Source of the DNA: Tetrahymena elliotti 4EA
Taxonomy: Eukaryota > Ciliophora > Oligohymenophorea > Hymenostomatida > Tetrahymenidae
Direction: 5' to 3'
Length of the DNA stretch: 64,000 nucleotides
NCBI GenBank assembly: GCA_000231825.2
Contig: JH720295.1
Span: 2,011,191-2,075,190, forward strand
The notes beneath the pieces were generated by a model, which did no database searches, had not been told where the DNA came from, and worked only from the letters and a program-made list of their open reading frames with translations. Position numbers and translations under genes: made by a program. The first letter of the stretch is position 1; every line of letters begins with the position of its first letter. This document shows positions 50,818 to 61,549 of this stretch, one piece after another.

Positions 50818-53256
50818 TTTTGCTTATTTTTTGACCTTGTTTCTATTCTTTATTAAGCAATTTCGTATTAAATTTTCTTACAAAAATTAATCAAAATTCA
50901 TATAATGAATATATAGAAAACTTAATGTTTATTTATTAAATATACTTTTTTACCTAATAAAAATTATTAACAACTCTTCTCCATCAAAATGTTCTTTTAA
51001 CAAGTAGTATGTATTTCCAATTAACTAACCAAATCAATCCCTTTTCTTTCTTTCTTTCAAGCGAAACTCATTTACATATATTTTATAGATTATATGAACA
51101 AAAAAACTCACACTTATTTGTTATCAATAGATTGGTAGATTACTACTTTTTCTATTTATAAAGCACAAAAACTTACCTCAAATAAATAATTACAAACTAC
51201 TTCACATCCACCACTTCAGAACAGTCTAAGAATATCAATAATTAGCATAAAATTTAATATATTCTCAATTTCTTAATCAATTTTTTCAAAAACTAAACGA
51301 GTTTGTAAGAAATAAACCATTATCTATCAATCAATCAATAAAAAAATCACTTTTAATTAAAAAAACATTTAGATGTTTTATTCTAACTAAATAAAAAAAT
51401 TTTATTTTGATTTTCAATGAGTTTAACTAAAATTATATATTAATAAAGTTTTTTAAATGAACACTAAGCAAATTATTAATTATACAATTAAAGTAAACAT
51501 GTATTCAATAAAGATACCAAAATACCAAACAAAGGAACGGATCTATTGATATCTTTAAAATAAAATATAAAAAATGAGTTTGTTAAATTATGAAAAAGTT
51601 CAAATTGAGCTAAAAAATAAATCAATTACGGCATTATTTTCAAATGTGATATTTTTAAAATTTATCTTGGTTATTGTTTCTTAATATTAGTTTTCTTAAG
51701 AGTATTTTATGTAAAACTTTTTATATGATTGTATGTAATTCTTCTTTGCTAAACAGAGTCTCAATAACATGTTTTAATTCTTTTTTTGTCTTGCCTTTTG
51801 AGAAATATGATTATTTAGATTTAATTAAATGAATATGAAATAATGAGAGATTAAAGTATATTTTGAAAATTTTAGTCTTGTTTATGCTCCACAGAAATAT
51901 ATATTATTCTAGTGATTCAATCAAATAGGATTCTTGGATAGAAATACATGAAAGCAAATATAAAATTGAAAGAACCACTGAAATAAATTTAATTTTATGT
52001 AAATGAATTTGTCGAAATAGCATTAATAAACTGATATTAATAGAATAAATTGTTAAGAATCCAGAATATTTAACAGTAGTCAATATTTTTTAACTGAATA
52101 ACTTTTGTAAAACAAAATTTAGTAAATTTGACAAGAGTATTTATATAAATAAATTATCAAACAAGAATTTTCTTTTTATTAGTAATAAAGGAATCCAAAT
52201 AAACGTATTATTTACTTTAAATTAATCTATTAGCTTCTTTTTCTTTTAGCCATAATTAATAAAGCTAAAGGAATGCATATTATATAAAAAATTAGTGATA
52301 AAGTTTTAAATGTAAAATAGTTTGAATAGGAATGATATTTCTATCCAAAAATTAATTTTATTTTCTAAATATTATTTTACTTAATCAAAATTTTTGTTAT
52401 TTTAATACTTAACAAACGATAGATAAGTTAAAGTGAAGAATACAAAAAAATTAGGATTATTCATTACTTAAAATGAGATCTTTGTAAATATTGTCAAAAG
52501 AAAATGAGTTAAACTATTATTTGAGTTAAAACAAATGGAAACCTATAATATTGTAAATAAATTCTCAAGATCAATTAAGATCAATGAATGAGTTATTATT
52601 TATGATAGCTCTCTTTCTTACAAAATTAATGAAGAAAAAATTAAGAGAGAGGAGACATTTTGAAAAGAAATCCTTAAAAAATTAATTCATATATATTATT
52701 TCCTTAATTTTCAATAAAATCTTTATGAAAAAAACTTAGGTTTCCATTTGTTTTACAATTTGTAATTTACAAAATATTATGAAAAATAAACTATTTTATA
52801 TATAAATTACTACTAAAAGCTATTAAAGATAATTATGTCACCATATAAACCTATCAAAGGCAGCAAACCTCTTAGGGGGCAATTGAATTATACATTTTTT
52901 TATTACACCTTTGAGCAGTGTATGAATTAAGAATATATAGTTTGAATTTATTGTTTTTGAAATAAATTTATTGTTTTATTAATAAAATGATTTTTACTGT
53001 TTTAGTAAAAATGAAAATGAATTTTGATTTGAAAGAAATTAAGCAGAAAGGAATGGAATCTGATCAAAGATATATGATTTGCTCATAGAATTTTCTTTTT
53101 TATTTGAATAGATATTAATTTAGAAATATATTTATTGAGTGATTTATTTATTAATTGATGATTTATGTGATTCTTTTTTTTGAGTTAATTAAGAATAATT
53201 GTTAACTAAGAAAAAATTGACAAATTTCTACATATTAATTAAATAGTAAAAAACAA
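50818..53256. other. Intergenic with a 19-bp inverted repeat pair
   Basis: About 2.4 kb, A/T-rich, no gene that I can support. It includes the upstream region of the antigen-like gene and a perfect 19-bp inverted repeat (52527-52545 and 52737-52755), listed separately. Confidence 0.45.
52527..52755. repeat. Perfect 19-bp inverted repeat, 191-bp spacer
   Basis: The left copy 'taaaacaaatggaaaccta' at 52527-52545 is exactly complementary to 'taggtttccatttgtttta' at 52737-52755. The spacer has no coding frame. It could be a small mobile-element relic, a deletion boundary or a hairpin transcript. I see no clear target-site duplication. Confidence 0.65.
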
Positions 53257-53729
53257 ATGTAAGAGAGAGCAGTAGAAAATTTGCAATTGCAAGCAGAAAG
53301 ATGCTTGGAATTGACTGAATGGCAAGCAGAAAGATTGCTTAAAAATAAAAAGACATAGGATGTATTTTTAAATATAAGTGTAATTACATTATTTTTTAAA
53401 AGGAGAATGAATTAAGTTCTTGAATAAGAATAAATAACTAAATAGATTATGATTGATATTTAATGAAATTAATGTTTTTGTAATTTGTTATTAAACAGCA
53501 TTGCTATGAAGAAGATAGTCTTGTTTAGAGAAAAGCATGTATTTTATAAGCTGTTTTTAAGAGATTATGCAAGGATTAAGGATAAGTTATGTTAAACTGT
53601 GTAAGATCTTATTAAAAAGTACCCAAAAATAAAGTGCCATAGAATGCTTGTGAAAAAGAATTACTAAATTTTATATCTTGTGCTGAAAGGCTTAGTCTCA
53701 TACCCTTAGCTAACTAGGAAGTTATTTGA
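53257..53729 (+). CDS. Twin CX9C (CHCH-type) protein, probably mitochondrial intermembrane space
   Basis: Two exons, 53257-53361 and 53499-53729, both in phase 0, give 111 aa (checked). The first exon reads MQERAVENLQLQAERCLELT and carries a repeated QAER. The second begins HCYEEDSLVQRKA and contains CILQAVFKRLC, then CEKELLNFISC: two CX9C pairs about 26 residues apart, the mark of a coiled-coil-helix-coiled-coil-helix fold. Such proteins are usually small, enter the mitochondrial intermembrane space, are oxidised there and assist respiratory-complex assembly or membrane organisation. The exact ortholog is not clear. TAA and TAG occur as Gln throughout, so the gene is invisible with the standard code. 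Confidence 0.65.
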
Positions 53730-55384
53730 GAAGTTGACATTTAATCAAAGATCATTTTGTAAATATAAAATCTTACTATGAAATATAAAAATAAAGCAAA
53801 ACAATCTCATTACCCTAATGACTTTAAGAAAAGATCGAACTCGCTGTATTTTATCAGATAAACAGTCTTCAATAAAAACAAAAAGGGATAGATAAACCTT
53901 TGTAAATATTTTGCAAACAGAAAAAACTAAATTAAACAAACATCCACATCAAAAACAAGTAAAAAAATATAAATAAATAAACATATCCATTCTATATTAT
54001 AAAACCAATTAACTAAATAAATTATTTTAATATTCTTTATGTCTATTAAATTGTTCATTTGTTTGTTTATGCTTCAAAATAAATAGATTTAAAACCACAA
54101 AGATTCAATCAAATTCTATTAAATGTAAGACAAAATACCATTCATTATTTGTTTAAAGTTATTTAAAGGGATTTCTTTTGGCAAATAGTGAAAGCTAAAT
54201 GAAAAACCATTTTAATCAAATGAAAAAAATAAACAAGTTCATTCATTCATTTATTTTTAAAATTTAATAATACTTACCTTTAATATTTTTTTGATCACTG
54301 AATTATTTTTTTTCATGTTTAAAAATAAATAATACTTTTATTATCAGATAAAATGTTAATATAAAAATAAATAAGCCTTTTGAAATCTATTGGTGAAATA
54401 TGAAAAGAAAATCAATGCTTTTTCAATAAAATCAAATTCATTAGTTAGTAATTATAAACATTGCTAATACATATTTTTTAAATTCTGTATGCTTATGAAA
54501 TTAATTGTTAATGCTTAAGAATAGATTGAATCTATGATCAAATTAAAATATTAAAACATTTTTTATATCTTTAAAATTTGAGTTTGAATTAAATTATGAT
54601 AGATATTGTGCTAATTAAAAAATCTTGATTTATATTTATAAGAAGGCTATGTTTATTTTTAACTTTTTAAAAAATAGCGTTAATATCAATTTTAATCAGC
54701 TTTTCGACTTACAGTATTTTTTAAATATTTAAAAATAAACCCCTACTTTTTTCTATTTTTTCATTAGTAAAGTATCTTAAAAGTTATCAAAATCAATTAA
54801 TTTCTAAATTTTGAACTGAAAAATATATTCTTTAGTCATTTAATTTATGATAGATTTAAAAATCAAATAAAACTTGGATGATGTTTTCAGATTAAAATAT
54901 ATTAAATAATTATCACAATATTTTTATTTCGGAAAATTCCCGACATTATGAATTAAATACTAAAAAATTGTATGATTTTACATTAGGATTAGCAGCTAGT
55001 GAGTTCATTGATTTAGAAACTTGCTTAGAGAAATAAAAAGGTTAAAAAGATTATTTTACAAATACAAAGCACAACAACATAATCCTTTAAAATATCTTGA
55101 GCATATAATAATAATAATAGTATCAAGAAGTAAGATTCTCTTAAAACTTTGTTTTATCAATAATACTGTTAAAAAATTTATTTTTATTGAGGAAGGAATC
55201 TTCTTTATATTTGCATCTGACAATAAATTATTTTATTTAAAAAGCAATAGTTTTGTTTGAAATTGATGATAGAATAAAAAACAAATTTGCTAAGATTTTT
55301 ATATTGTATAAAGTGATTGATAATAAGATAAGTATTATTGTTTAAAATAAATAAATTCTACTTAAATTAGCAAATAAAATTGAA
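53730..55384. other. Intergenic, no gene seen
   Basis: Convergent 3' regions of the CX9C gene and the 166-aa gene, A/T-rich throughout. A frame at 55021-55260, open in both codes, is Lys/Ile/Phe-rich and looks like chance translation of A/T-rich DNA. Confidence 0.45.
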
Positions 55385-56094
55385 TCATTTATGCAATTAT
55401 TAAAATTTTTCTTATTCTCTTTTGACTTAATCTAATTCATTTTAAGCTATTTATCTTTCAATGTGCTAGTTTGCTCCATCAATCTTAGTATTATATTTGG
55501 TTTCTATTTTAATTGTAAATGGATATTAACTATTTTCAAAAGAAATAAGCCAATAAATATGAATTAATTAATTACCTGCAATAATTCTAAAGTCATTAAC
55601 TTCTACAGCAGGATATTCTTTTATTTAAAAACATTTTATTGCTCAAATAATTTAATCCTGTTAATTACTTAGTAAGTAAAATTACTTTTTTATTCAGCTC
55701 CTTCTTCTGAGTTGGAATCTTTATCAGATGAATTCTTTTATGCTATTATTTGTTGTCAATTAACAAATGAAATACAATCAATAAGTAAACAAAATATTTA
55801 CTTTTATTCTTAGAAATAGAGATTCCCTTTTTAAGTAAATCGCCGATAAAATGATTGCCAATTTCAACTAATATCTTTTAATTAATTTAACAGAAAAATA
55901 AAATCAATTGTCTATCAAAATAAATGATCAATCAACAAATGTTAATAAAATAAGCAACAGTAATGCTTTCAATTATTTACTGTTCTTGCTTTCTCATCTA
56001 TATATGGCTTTTCTTGCTTTTCCTACTTCAAAAGTGATATCAATTCTTCTAAATTGCTTTATTCAAAGTAGTGGCTGTTTTCTTTTTCTGTCAT
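55385..56094 (-). CDS. Hypothetical protein, 166 aa, four exons
   Basis: Exons 56094-55981, 55874-55802, 55742-55686 and 55641-55385 total 501 nt, 166 aa plus TGA, checked. The protein starts MTEKENSHYFEQSNLEELIS, a charged helix. Exon 2 gives ILVEIGNHFIGDLLKKGISI. A short acidic Ser linker (SSDKDSNSEEGAEQ) follows, then IKEYPAVEVNDFRIIAG and YPFTIKIETKYNTKIDGANQ. The end is coiled-coil-like, QIAQNELDQVKREQEKFQQ. I do not recognise a family. No signal peptide or membrane span. Three introns whose removal keeps one frame, and a sensible amino-acid mix, make it a likely real gene. It is convergent with the CX9C gene. Confidence 0.65.
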
Positions 56095-57784
56095 TTTAAC
56101 CTAACTAATTACTGACTAACTTAATAATTTATATATGTTTCTATTTAAATTTGCAATCTAAAAATATCCGCGAAATTATGATTTTCTTTATACAAAAAAA
56201 TATAAGCCAATATTTAGTTTTTAATAAAATAATCACAATCAATCATCTATTATTATATCTCTTTTATTCTTTTAGTATCTATTTATCTTTATATCTATTT
56301 TTAATTCAACAAATTAAATTGATCTCAATTTAAAATAATATAGTTCTTGAATAAAAGAAGCAGTTTATTTCATTAGTTTTCACAAATAAATTTTTAAATT
56401 CTCTTGTTAGGTTGTGTGATCCATTTAAATTAAACTATTGGTATAAATATACTTGATATTTAATTTACTCAATCTCTTAAAATTAAATTATTTCAAAACA
56501 ACATAAAACATTAATAAATATTTACTGTATTTATTCGCGAGGAGAGACGAAGATGAAAAATTATTAACTACGAAATTTTCACTTTTCGTCTGGTCAAAAT
56601 TTAAAAAAATGAAGAGACGCAAATATTGAATTAGTGAATAATTACAGTAATTATTCATTTAAATCATTCAAAATTAAAATTTTATGTTTCCTTAATATTA
56701 AATTGAGAAATTTGTAACAATGCAATTAAATGAATATTTTAATATTTTATTAACAATTATACCTTTGAAGAAGAGAAGACATGATGATTTTTGATTAGCT
56801 ATTAGGATGTTTTTTTAGTAAATTGTTATTTAAAATGAAGAATATTTGTTTGGGTAAAAGAATAAGAAAAGCATTTGTTGATGTGAAATTTAACAAAAAA
56901 TATTGAATAAACTCAATAATATTTAATGAATTAAATTTAAATAAAAAATAGTATTTGAATGTATGTAATTAGAATGATTGAAATTCATGATTAAAGATTT
57001 ATATTTAAAAATGAAAAAGATTAAATGATTATTTTGGTAACAATTATGAATAGACGAGATCATTATTTAATTATAATTTGTTGTTAGGCTGATTTTTTTG
57101 CCAAATTTTAATTAAAACGAATAACATTTCTTTAGAATAAGCATTTGTTACAAGAAATTTAATAAAAATTGTTTGAAATAAAATTAATGAAATTTAATTT
57201 TAATAAGATAAAAATATTTTTTTTAAGAAATCCAATTTGAATTAATTTTTATTCAATATTGAAATAATTGATTAAAGTGTATTAAGAATTATTAAAATTA
57301 TCAAACAATGGTTTGATTTAAAAATGAAAAATATTAAATGAAAATTTCATTGACTACTATATATTAGAATAATAGATGAGATGATGATTTAATAAGCCTT
57401 TATTGTTAGGTTGTTTTTCTTGTAATATTTTTAGTAAGATGAAGAGTATTTATTTGAACTAGAATGTGATAGAAGCGAACTTAGAGACTGGCCTATTTAA
57501 TAAAGTGTAATAGAAGTAGTAGAAGGAAAGAGTTAAGAAGAGATGAATGAATGAATAAATGAATAGATGGAAAGTAAGAAATAGGATATATTTATTAAGA
57601 GGAGTACTATGAATATATATTGTAATTAAATAAATTATTAAATTTTACAAATTTGAAGAAATAGTTAAGAATATAAGTAAAATCCTAAAAATAAATAAAT
57701 TAATTAATTAATAATCAAATAAACAACTAAATTATTAGATTAAGTCAATTAAAACTTCAAGTATTAGCAATCAAGTAATATCAA
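56095..57784. repeat. Divergent intergenic region with ~300-bp diverged tandem repeats
   Basis: Between the 166-aa gene and TVP23. A unit with 'gatgatttttgattagctat', 'ttgttaggttgttttt' and 'aagaatatttgtttg' style blocks recurs near 56780, 57065 and 57385 (spacing about 285-325 bp). No gene is seen. A G/C-richer spot, 'cgcgaggagagacgaagatg', lies near 56536. Confidence 0.5.
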
Positions 57785-59199
57785 ATGGTAACAGCAAATT
57801 ATCAATTTTCTTTTCATTTAACAAATTATAATCGTATACACTTGAAGCATTTTATTAATGATTATTTAAATGTAATTAGAATACAGAAGATCTCCCTCAG
57901 GATTAGGATTATGAAAATTAAGTTAAAAACGATAATGTTAATTTAGATTTTAACGCTTCAAATGATGTAGATAAAAATTAATAGATTTACGGATCTGACT
58001 ATGTTGCTAATAATTAACAACCAACCTCTGCTGAAGGCAGAAGTTAGGCCAATTCAATCTAATCCAAACCCGAACCTCCAAAAGCAAAAGTTCCTGCCAA
58101 CGCTTTGGACATTAGAGCTGCAGGCCATCCAGGAGTTTGCGTCGCCCACTTTATATTAAAATTATATTCTCTCTTATGGTAATAAAAATGATTTATTTGC
58201 ATATTTCGTTTATAAATAGAAAGCTAAGCTGACAAAAATAACAAGCAATAAAAAAGAAAGCAAAGCAAGGATTATATAACAAAAATTAAAATGATTTAAA
58301 GATGATTTTGTCTTTTATTGACTAGAAATAAACAAATAGCAATCCAATTTAACTGTAGCAAATTGAGATCAAACAAACTTATACAAATTATCCGAAATTG
58401 ACCTATTTTAACATTATTTATATTAAAATAAAAATAAGCTTCTTCTTGATTAACAAAGACCACAATACTATTTGTTTTGTGCTTACCCTCCTCTTTTCTG
58501 CTTTTGATTTTTGGATTGTGAAAAACATTACTGGAAGGTAAAAATAAATAAAGAATTATTATTGTTTGTTTATATTAAAAGAGACAAGACAAACAAACAT
58601 ATAGATAGATAGATGATAATTAAATAGATTTTAAAGTTATTTTTTATATTGAAATTAATAATAGAAAATTGGTATTATTGAAATGGTAATGCAGTGTTGA
58701 TGAAAATGGAGATGAAAAGTGGTTCTTTGAATCCACCGAACCTAGAATTGTAAATAATTTTAATATTTTGATTCAAAAATAATTGAAATGTTTTAAAATA
58801 GAAACCAAATCAAGTAGACTCTACATTCTTTTGGTTCATATAATTTTCTGTTTGTGCTATTTGGCTACTTGTATCTCTCTATGAACTTTTCACTTTAAGC
58901 TTTTTCTGGGTAAATCAACTAAAAATAATAAGCAACAACGACAACAATTAGCATTTACTTTATTTGTATTTAATTTAAATAGCTGCTTTTGGCATTAGTT
59001 TGCTTCTTCATTCATAGTGTAAATTTCAGTGGTTTCTATAAGTGCAGAGGAGGTAACAATTTATTAATTAATCAATTCTACCCTATTCGTTAAAAAAAGC
59101 AATCATTAAACAATATTTTAAAAATAAAAAGAACATTAGAAGAAAATAAAGAGCTATATGGCAACTTTGGGAATGAAAGCTATTGCTAGTAATATGTGA
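57785..59199 (+). CDS. TVP23: TVP23/FAM18 Golgi membrane protein
   Basis: Proposed exons 57785-57787 (ATG only), 57880-58178, 58439-58537, 58665-58749, 58802-58909, 58983-59052 and 59132-59199 total 732 nt, 243 aa, checked. A hydrophilic Gln/Asp/Asn N-terminus (NTEDLPQDQDYEN) leads into the Tvp23 domain: AGHPGVCVAHFILKLYSL, CFVLTLLFSAFDFWIVKNIT then GR, VLLKWQCSVDENGDEKWFFE, FFWFIQFSVCAIWLLVSLYE, and LLLALVCFFIHSVNFSGFYK. It ends MKAIASNM. FDFW.VKN.TGR and NGDEKWFFES are family hallmarks. The protein has four membrane spans and acts in late Golgi vesicle traffic. The open frame upstream of 57880 meets TGA with no ATG, so an upstream exon is needed; ATG at 57785 directly before a GTAACA donor fits best. 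Confidence 0.88.
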
Positions 59200-60344
59200 T
59201 CATAATAATTAAATTTTAAATTATAAACATCTAATATTCTTGTTATTATTCGCTGCTGCTTTATTTATTATTTTTCATTTCTTTTCCTTCTTTGTTTTCC
59301 AAACATCTTCAACTTATTTATTTCTTTTCTAATTGTTAATTTATTTGCTCTTCATTTCTGATCAATTTTGTATCAAAACCATTTAAAAATTAAAATTTTT
59401 GCAGATTAAGTAAATAAAACCCAACACTTTCTTTTTTGATTATTTCTGATTTATTTTGTTTTTGTAATTTTAAAAATTTTACTTTATCTTGAGCTTGCTC
59501 TTTATTTGTGTAAAATCAATTTAACCTGTTAAAATTAATTTCTTTTTGTAGATTTTTCTAATATTTTATTTGCTTAAAAATCAAATTTAAAAGAATAATG
59601 ATAAGTAAATTCTCAATTTTATTATTTCTTTTAATAAAAAAGATTTAAAATTAAATGAAACAAGTATGGAGGAATAAAAAAGCTGCATGATATTTTTAAT
59701 CTAAATAAAATCACCTTAAATGCTCATTACCTCATTAATAAGAGCTACTTTCAGATAGAATTTGTTTATAAATTTAAATATAAGACAGTTTAGATATTTT
59801 TTGAATTTAATTTAAGATTTTTAAATGATAAACTATTTAAAATTAATAATATTTTTTGTATTGTTTCAAAAATTATTTTTAAAATTAAAAAAAGGAAATT
59901 AATTTAATAAGAAAACTAGCTCCTATGCAATATTTATTCAATTTGAATTCTAACAATAATTTTTTGTTTTTATCTAATCAATTAATGTAATAAAAAATTA
60001 GGCCAATCATCCTTATTCCTTTTTTGGATAGGATTTTTTAAAGGCTTTATGTCAGTTCAGGATAGTCTAATTAAAAAAATTAACTCCATTTTTCTTGTTT
60101 GAGAAATAATTTAATTATTTTTTTGCTCACTTTAGACACTTTAAACGATTTATTCTTCTTTGTTTAAGAACTTGTTTAGATATATAATTTACTTATTCCC
60201 ATCCCATGAAAGTAAGTATTTTCTAAAATAAATTATTTTTTTTAATAGTTTTCTGCTTATGATAGACAATATCTATTCTAATTTATTTTTGTTTATTTAT
60301 ATCTGTAGTTATTTCAATATAGAATTTGTTTAATATATTGTTAA
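59200..60344. other. Intergenic between TVP23 and tRNA-Phe
   Basis: A/T-rich DNA without a supportable gene. Confidence 0.5.
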
Positions 60345-60417
60345 GCCTTTATAGCTCAGCTGGGAGAGCGTAAGACTGAAGATCTTACGGTCCTCGGTTC
60401 GATCCCGAGTGAAGGCA
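60345..60417 (+). tRNA. tRNA-Phe: tRNA-Phe (GAA)
   Basis: A full 73-nt cloverleaf. The acceptor stem gcctttA pairs with tgaaggc, with discriminator A at 60417. The D arm is gctc/gagc around AGCTGGGA, and the anticodon loop is CTGAAGA (anticodon GAA) on a taaga/tctta stem. The T arm is ctcgg/ccgag with loop TTCGATC. Internal A box (TAGCTCAGCTGG) and B box (GGTTCGATCCC) are present. No intron. A run of T follows at once as the polymerase III terminator. CCA is not encoded, as usual in eukaryotes. Confidence 0.97.
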
Positions 60418-60424
60418 TTTTTTA
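60418..60424 (+). terminator. Polymerase III T-run terminator of tRNA-Phe
   Basis: A T-run directly follows the discriminator base, as expected for polymerase III termination. Confidence 0.85.
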
Positions 60425-61001
60425 TTCTTTTTTGTAATTAAATGCTTAATTTGTTTTGAAAATAAAATATTCTAATAAAATTTAAAGAAAAAAGTTATTT
60501 TCATTAAAAATTAATAGCAATTAATTTGTTATAAATTTACAGAATAAGGTTTTTATTTTGATTTTTAAAGAAGAAAGTTATATTAATTATCAATAAAATC
60601 AAAAATAAATAGAATATTCAATAGGCTCTTAATAAACAGAATATGGTTTTATTTTCATTTATTTAACTTCAAATTCTTCATTTTAAAGTTTGTTTACTTT
60701 TTAACTTTATTTGAATTTCCAAAAATTATTCAAAATTTTGTTACAAGTATTTAAAGCTTTTAAGCTTTTTTATTACAAATCTATTGATATATGTTCTTTG
60801 GTAGTTCTTTTTTTTCACATAAATTATTTTGTTGCTATCCTCTTATTTAAATTCAAGCTTGGATTTTAAATTTTTAAATAAAAAAGTAATGATAATATTA
60901 TTAATTTTTTGAGAAAATAAAAATTTCATAAAAATATTAAAACTTAAAACAAACAAGCAAGCAAAGCATTAAAGTAGTATATGGATTACATAGGGTAAGA
61001 A
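60425..61001. other. Intergenic, no gene seen
   Basis: A/T-rich spacer between the tRNA gene and the small secreted-peptide ORF. Confidence 0.45.
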
Positions 61002-61193
61002 ATGAAGCTGGTTATTTTGATTTTGCTTTTAACTTTTGCTGTTGTTTTTCCTACTAAAGGAAAATATTGTGATCAGGAAAGAAATTTTAATAGATATTTT
61101 TCTTAGTATATAGATCCTGTTCGCTCTACTTTGATTTTAGGAAATAAAATTTTTGATAAAACTTATTAGAATGAATATTTTACCTGTAAGTGA
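61002..61193 (+). CDS. Small secreted peptide, 63 aa, unknown
   Basis: A ciliate-code frame with an evident signal peptide, MKLVILILLLTFAVVFPTKG, then a short mature part (KYCDQERNFNRYF ... NEYFTCK) with two cysteines. An in-frame ATG at 60981 would add MDYIGQE, but the later start gives a normal signal peptide. The end reads ACCTGTAAGTGA, which contains a strong splice donor (GTAAGT). The peptide may therefore be only the first exon of a longer secreted protein; I found no convincing second exon. The function is unknown. Confidence 0.5.
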
Positions 61194-61549
61194 TGATATT
61201 AAGGCATAAAAAGTATCTATAAAAATTTTTTCCTCCTTTTGAAGTGAAATCATTTTTAATGCGTAAAACATTTGTGATTTGCAGTTTAATATTTTTGTAA
61301 TAATTTAAATGATTAATAAATCACACAAAATTTTATTTTAAAGAAAAGAATAAATATTTTGCTTTAATTAAACTGATTTAAAGATTAATTATTGATATAA
61401 TTGATAAATTTACAATGTCTATAACCGAAATAAATAAACTTAGATCAAAATAAATATATTTATTTCATTCTCATAAACTTCTTTAATTAAAAACATCTGC
61501 AAAAATTAAAATTTATTTGTTTTTATCCTTTTTTTGGTAAAAAATATTA
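61194..61549. other. Short spacer, no gene seen
   Basis: A/T-rich sequence between the convergent secreted-peptide ORF and the SPRY-like gene. No second exon for the peptide gene is recognisable here. Confidence 0.4.

Noticed and set aside
55021..55260. A 79-aa plus-strand frame open in both genetic codes.
   Set aside because: Lys/Ile/Phe-rich with no motif, no splice context and length expected by chance at this base composition.
58014..58034. 'caaccaacctctgc', near the ciliate chromosome breakage sequence core.
   Set aside because: It differs from the conserved core at key positions and lies inside the TVP23 coding exon, with no telomere repeats nearby.
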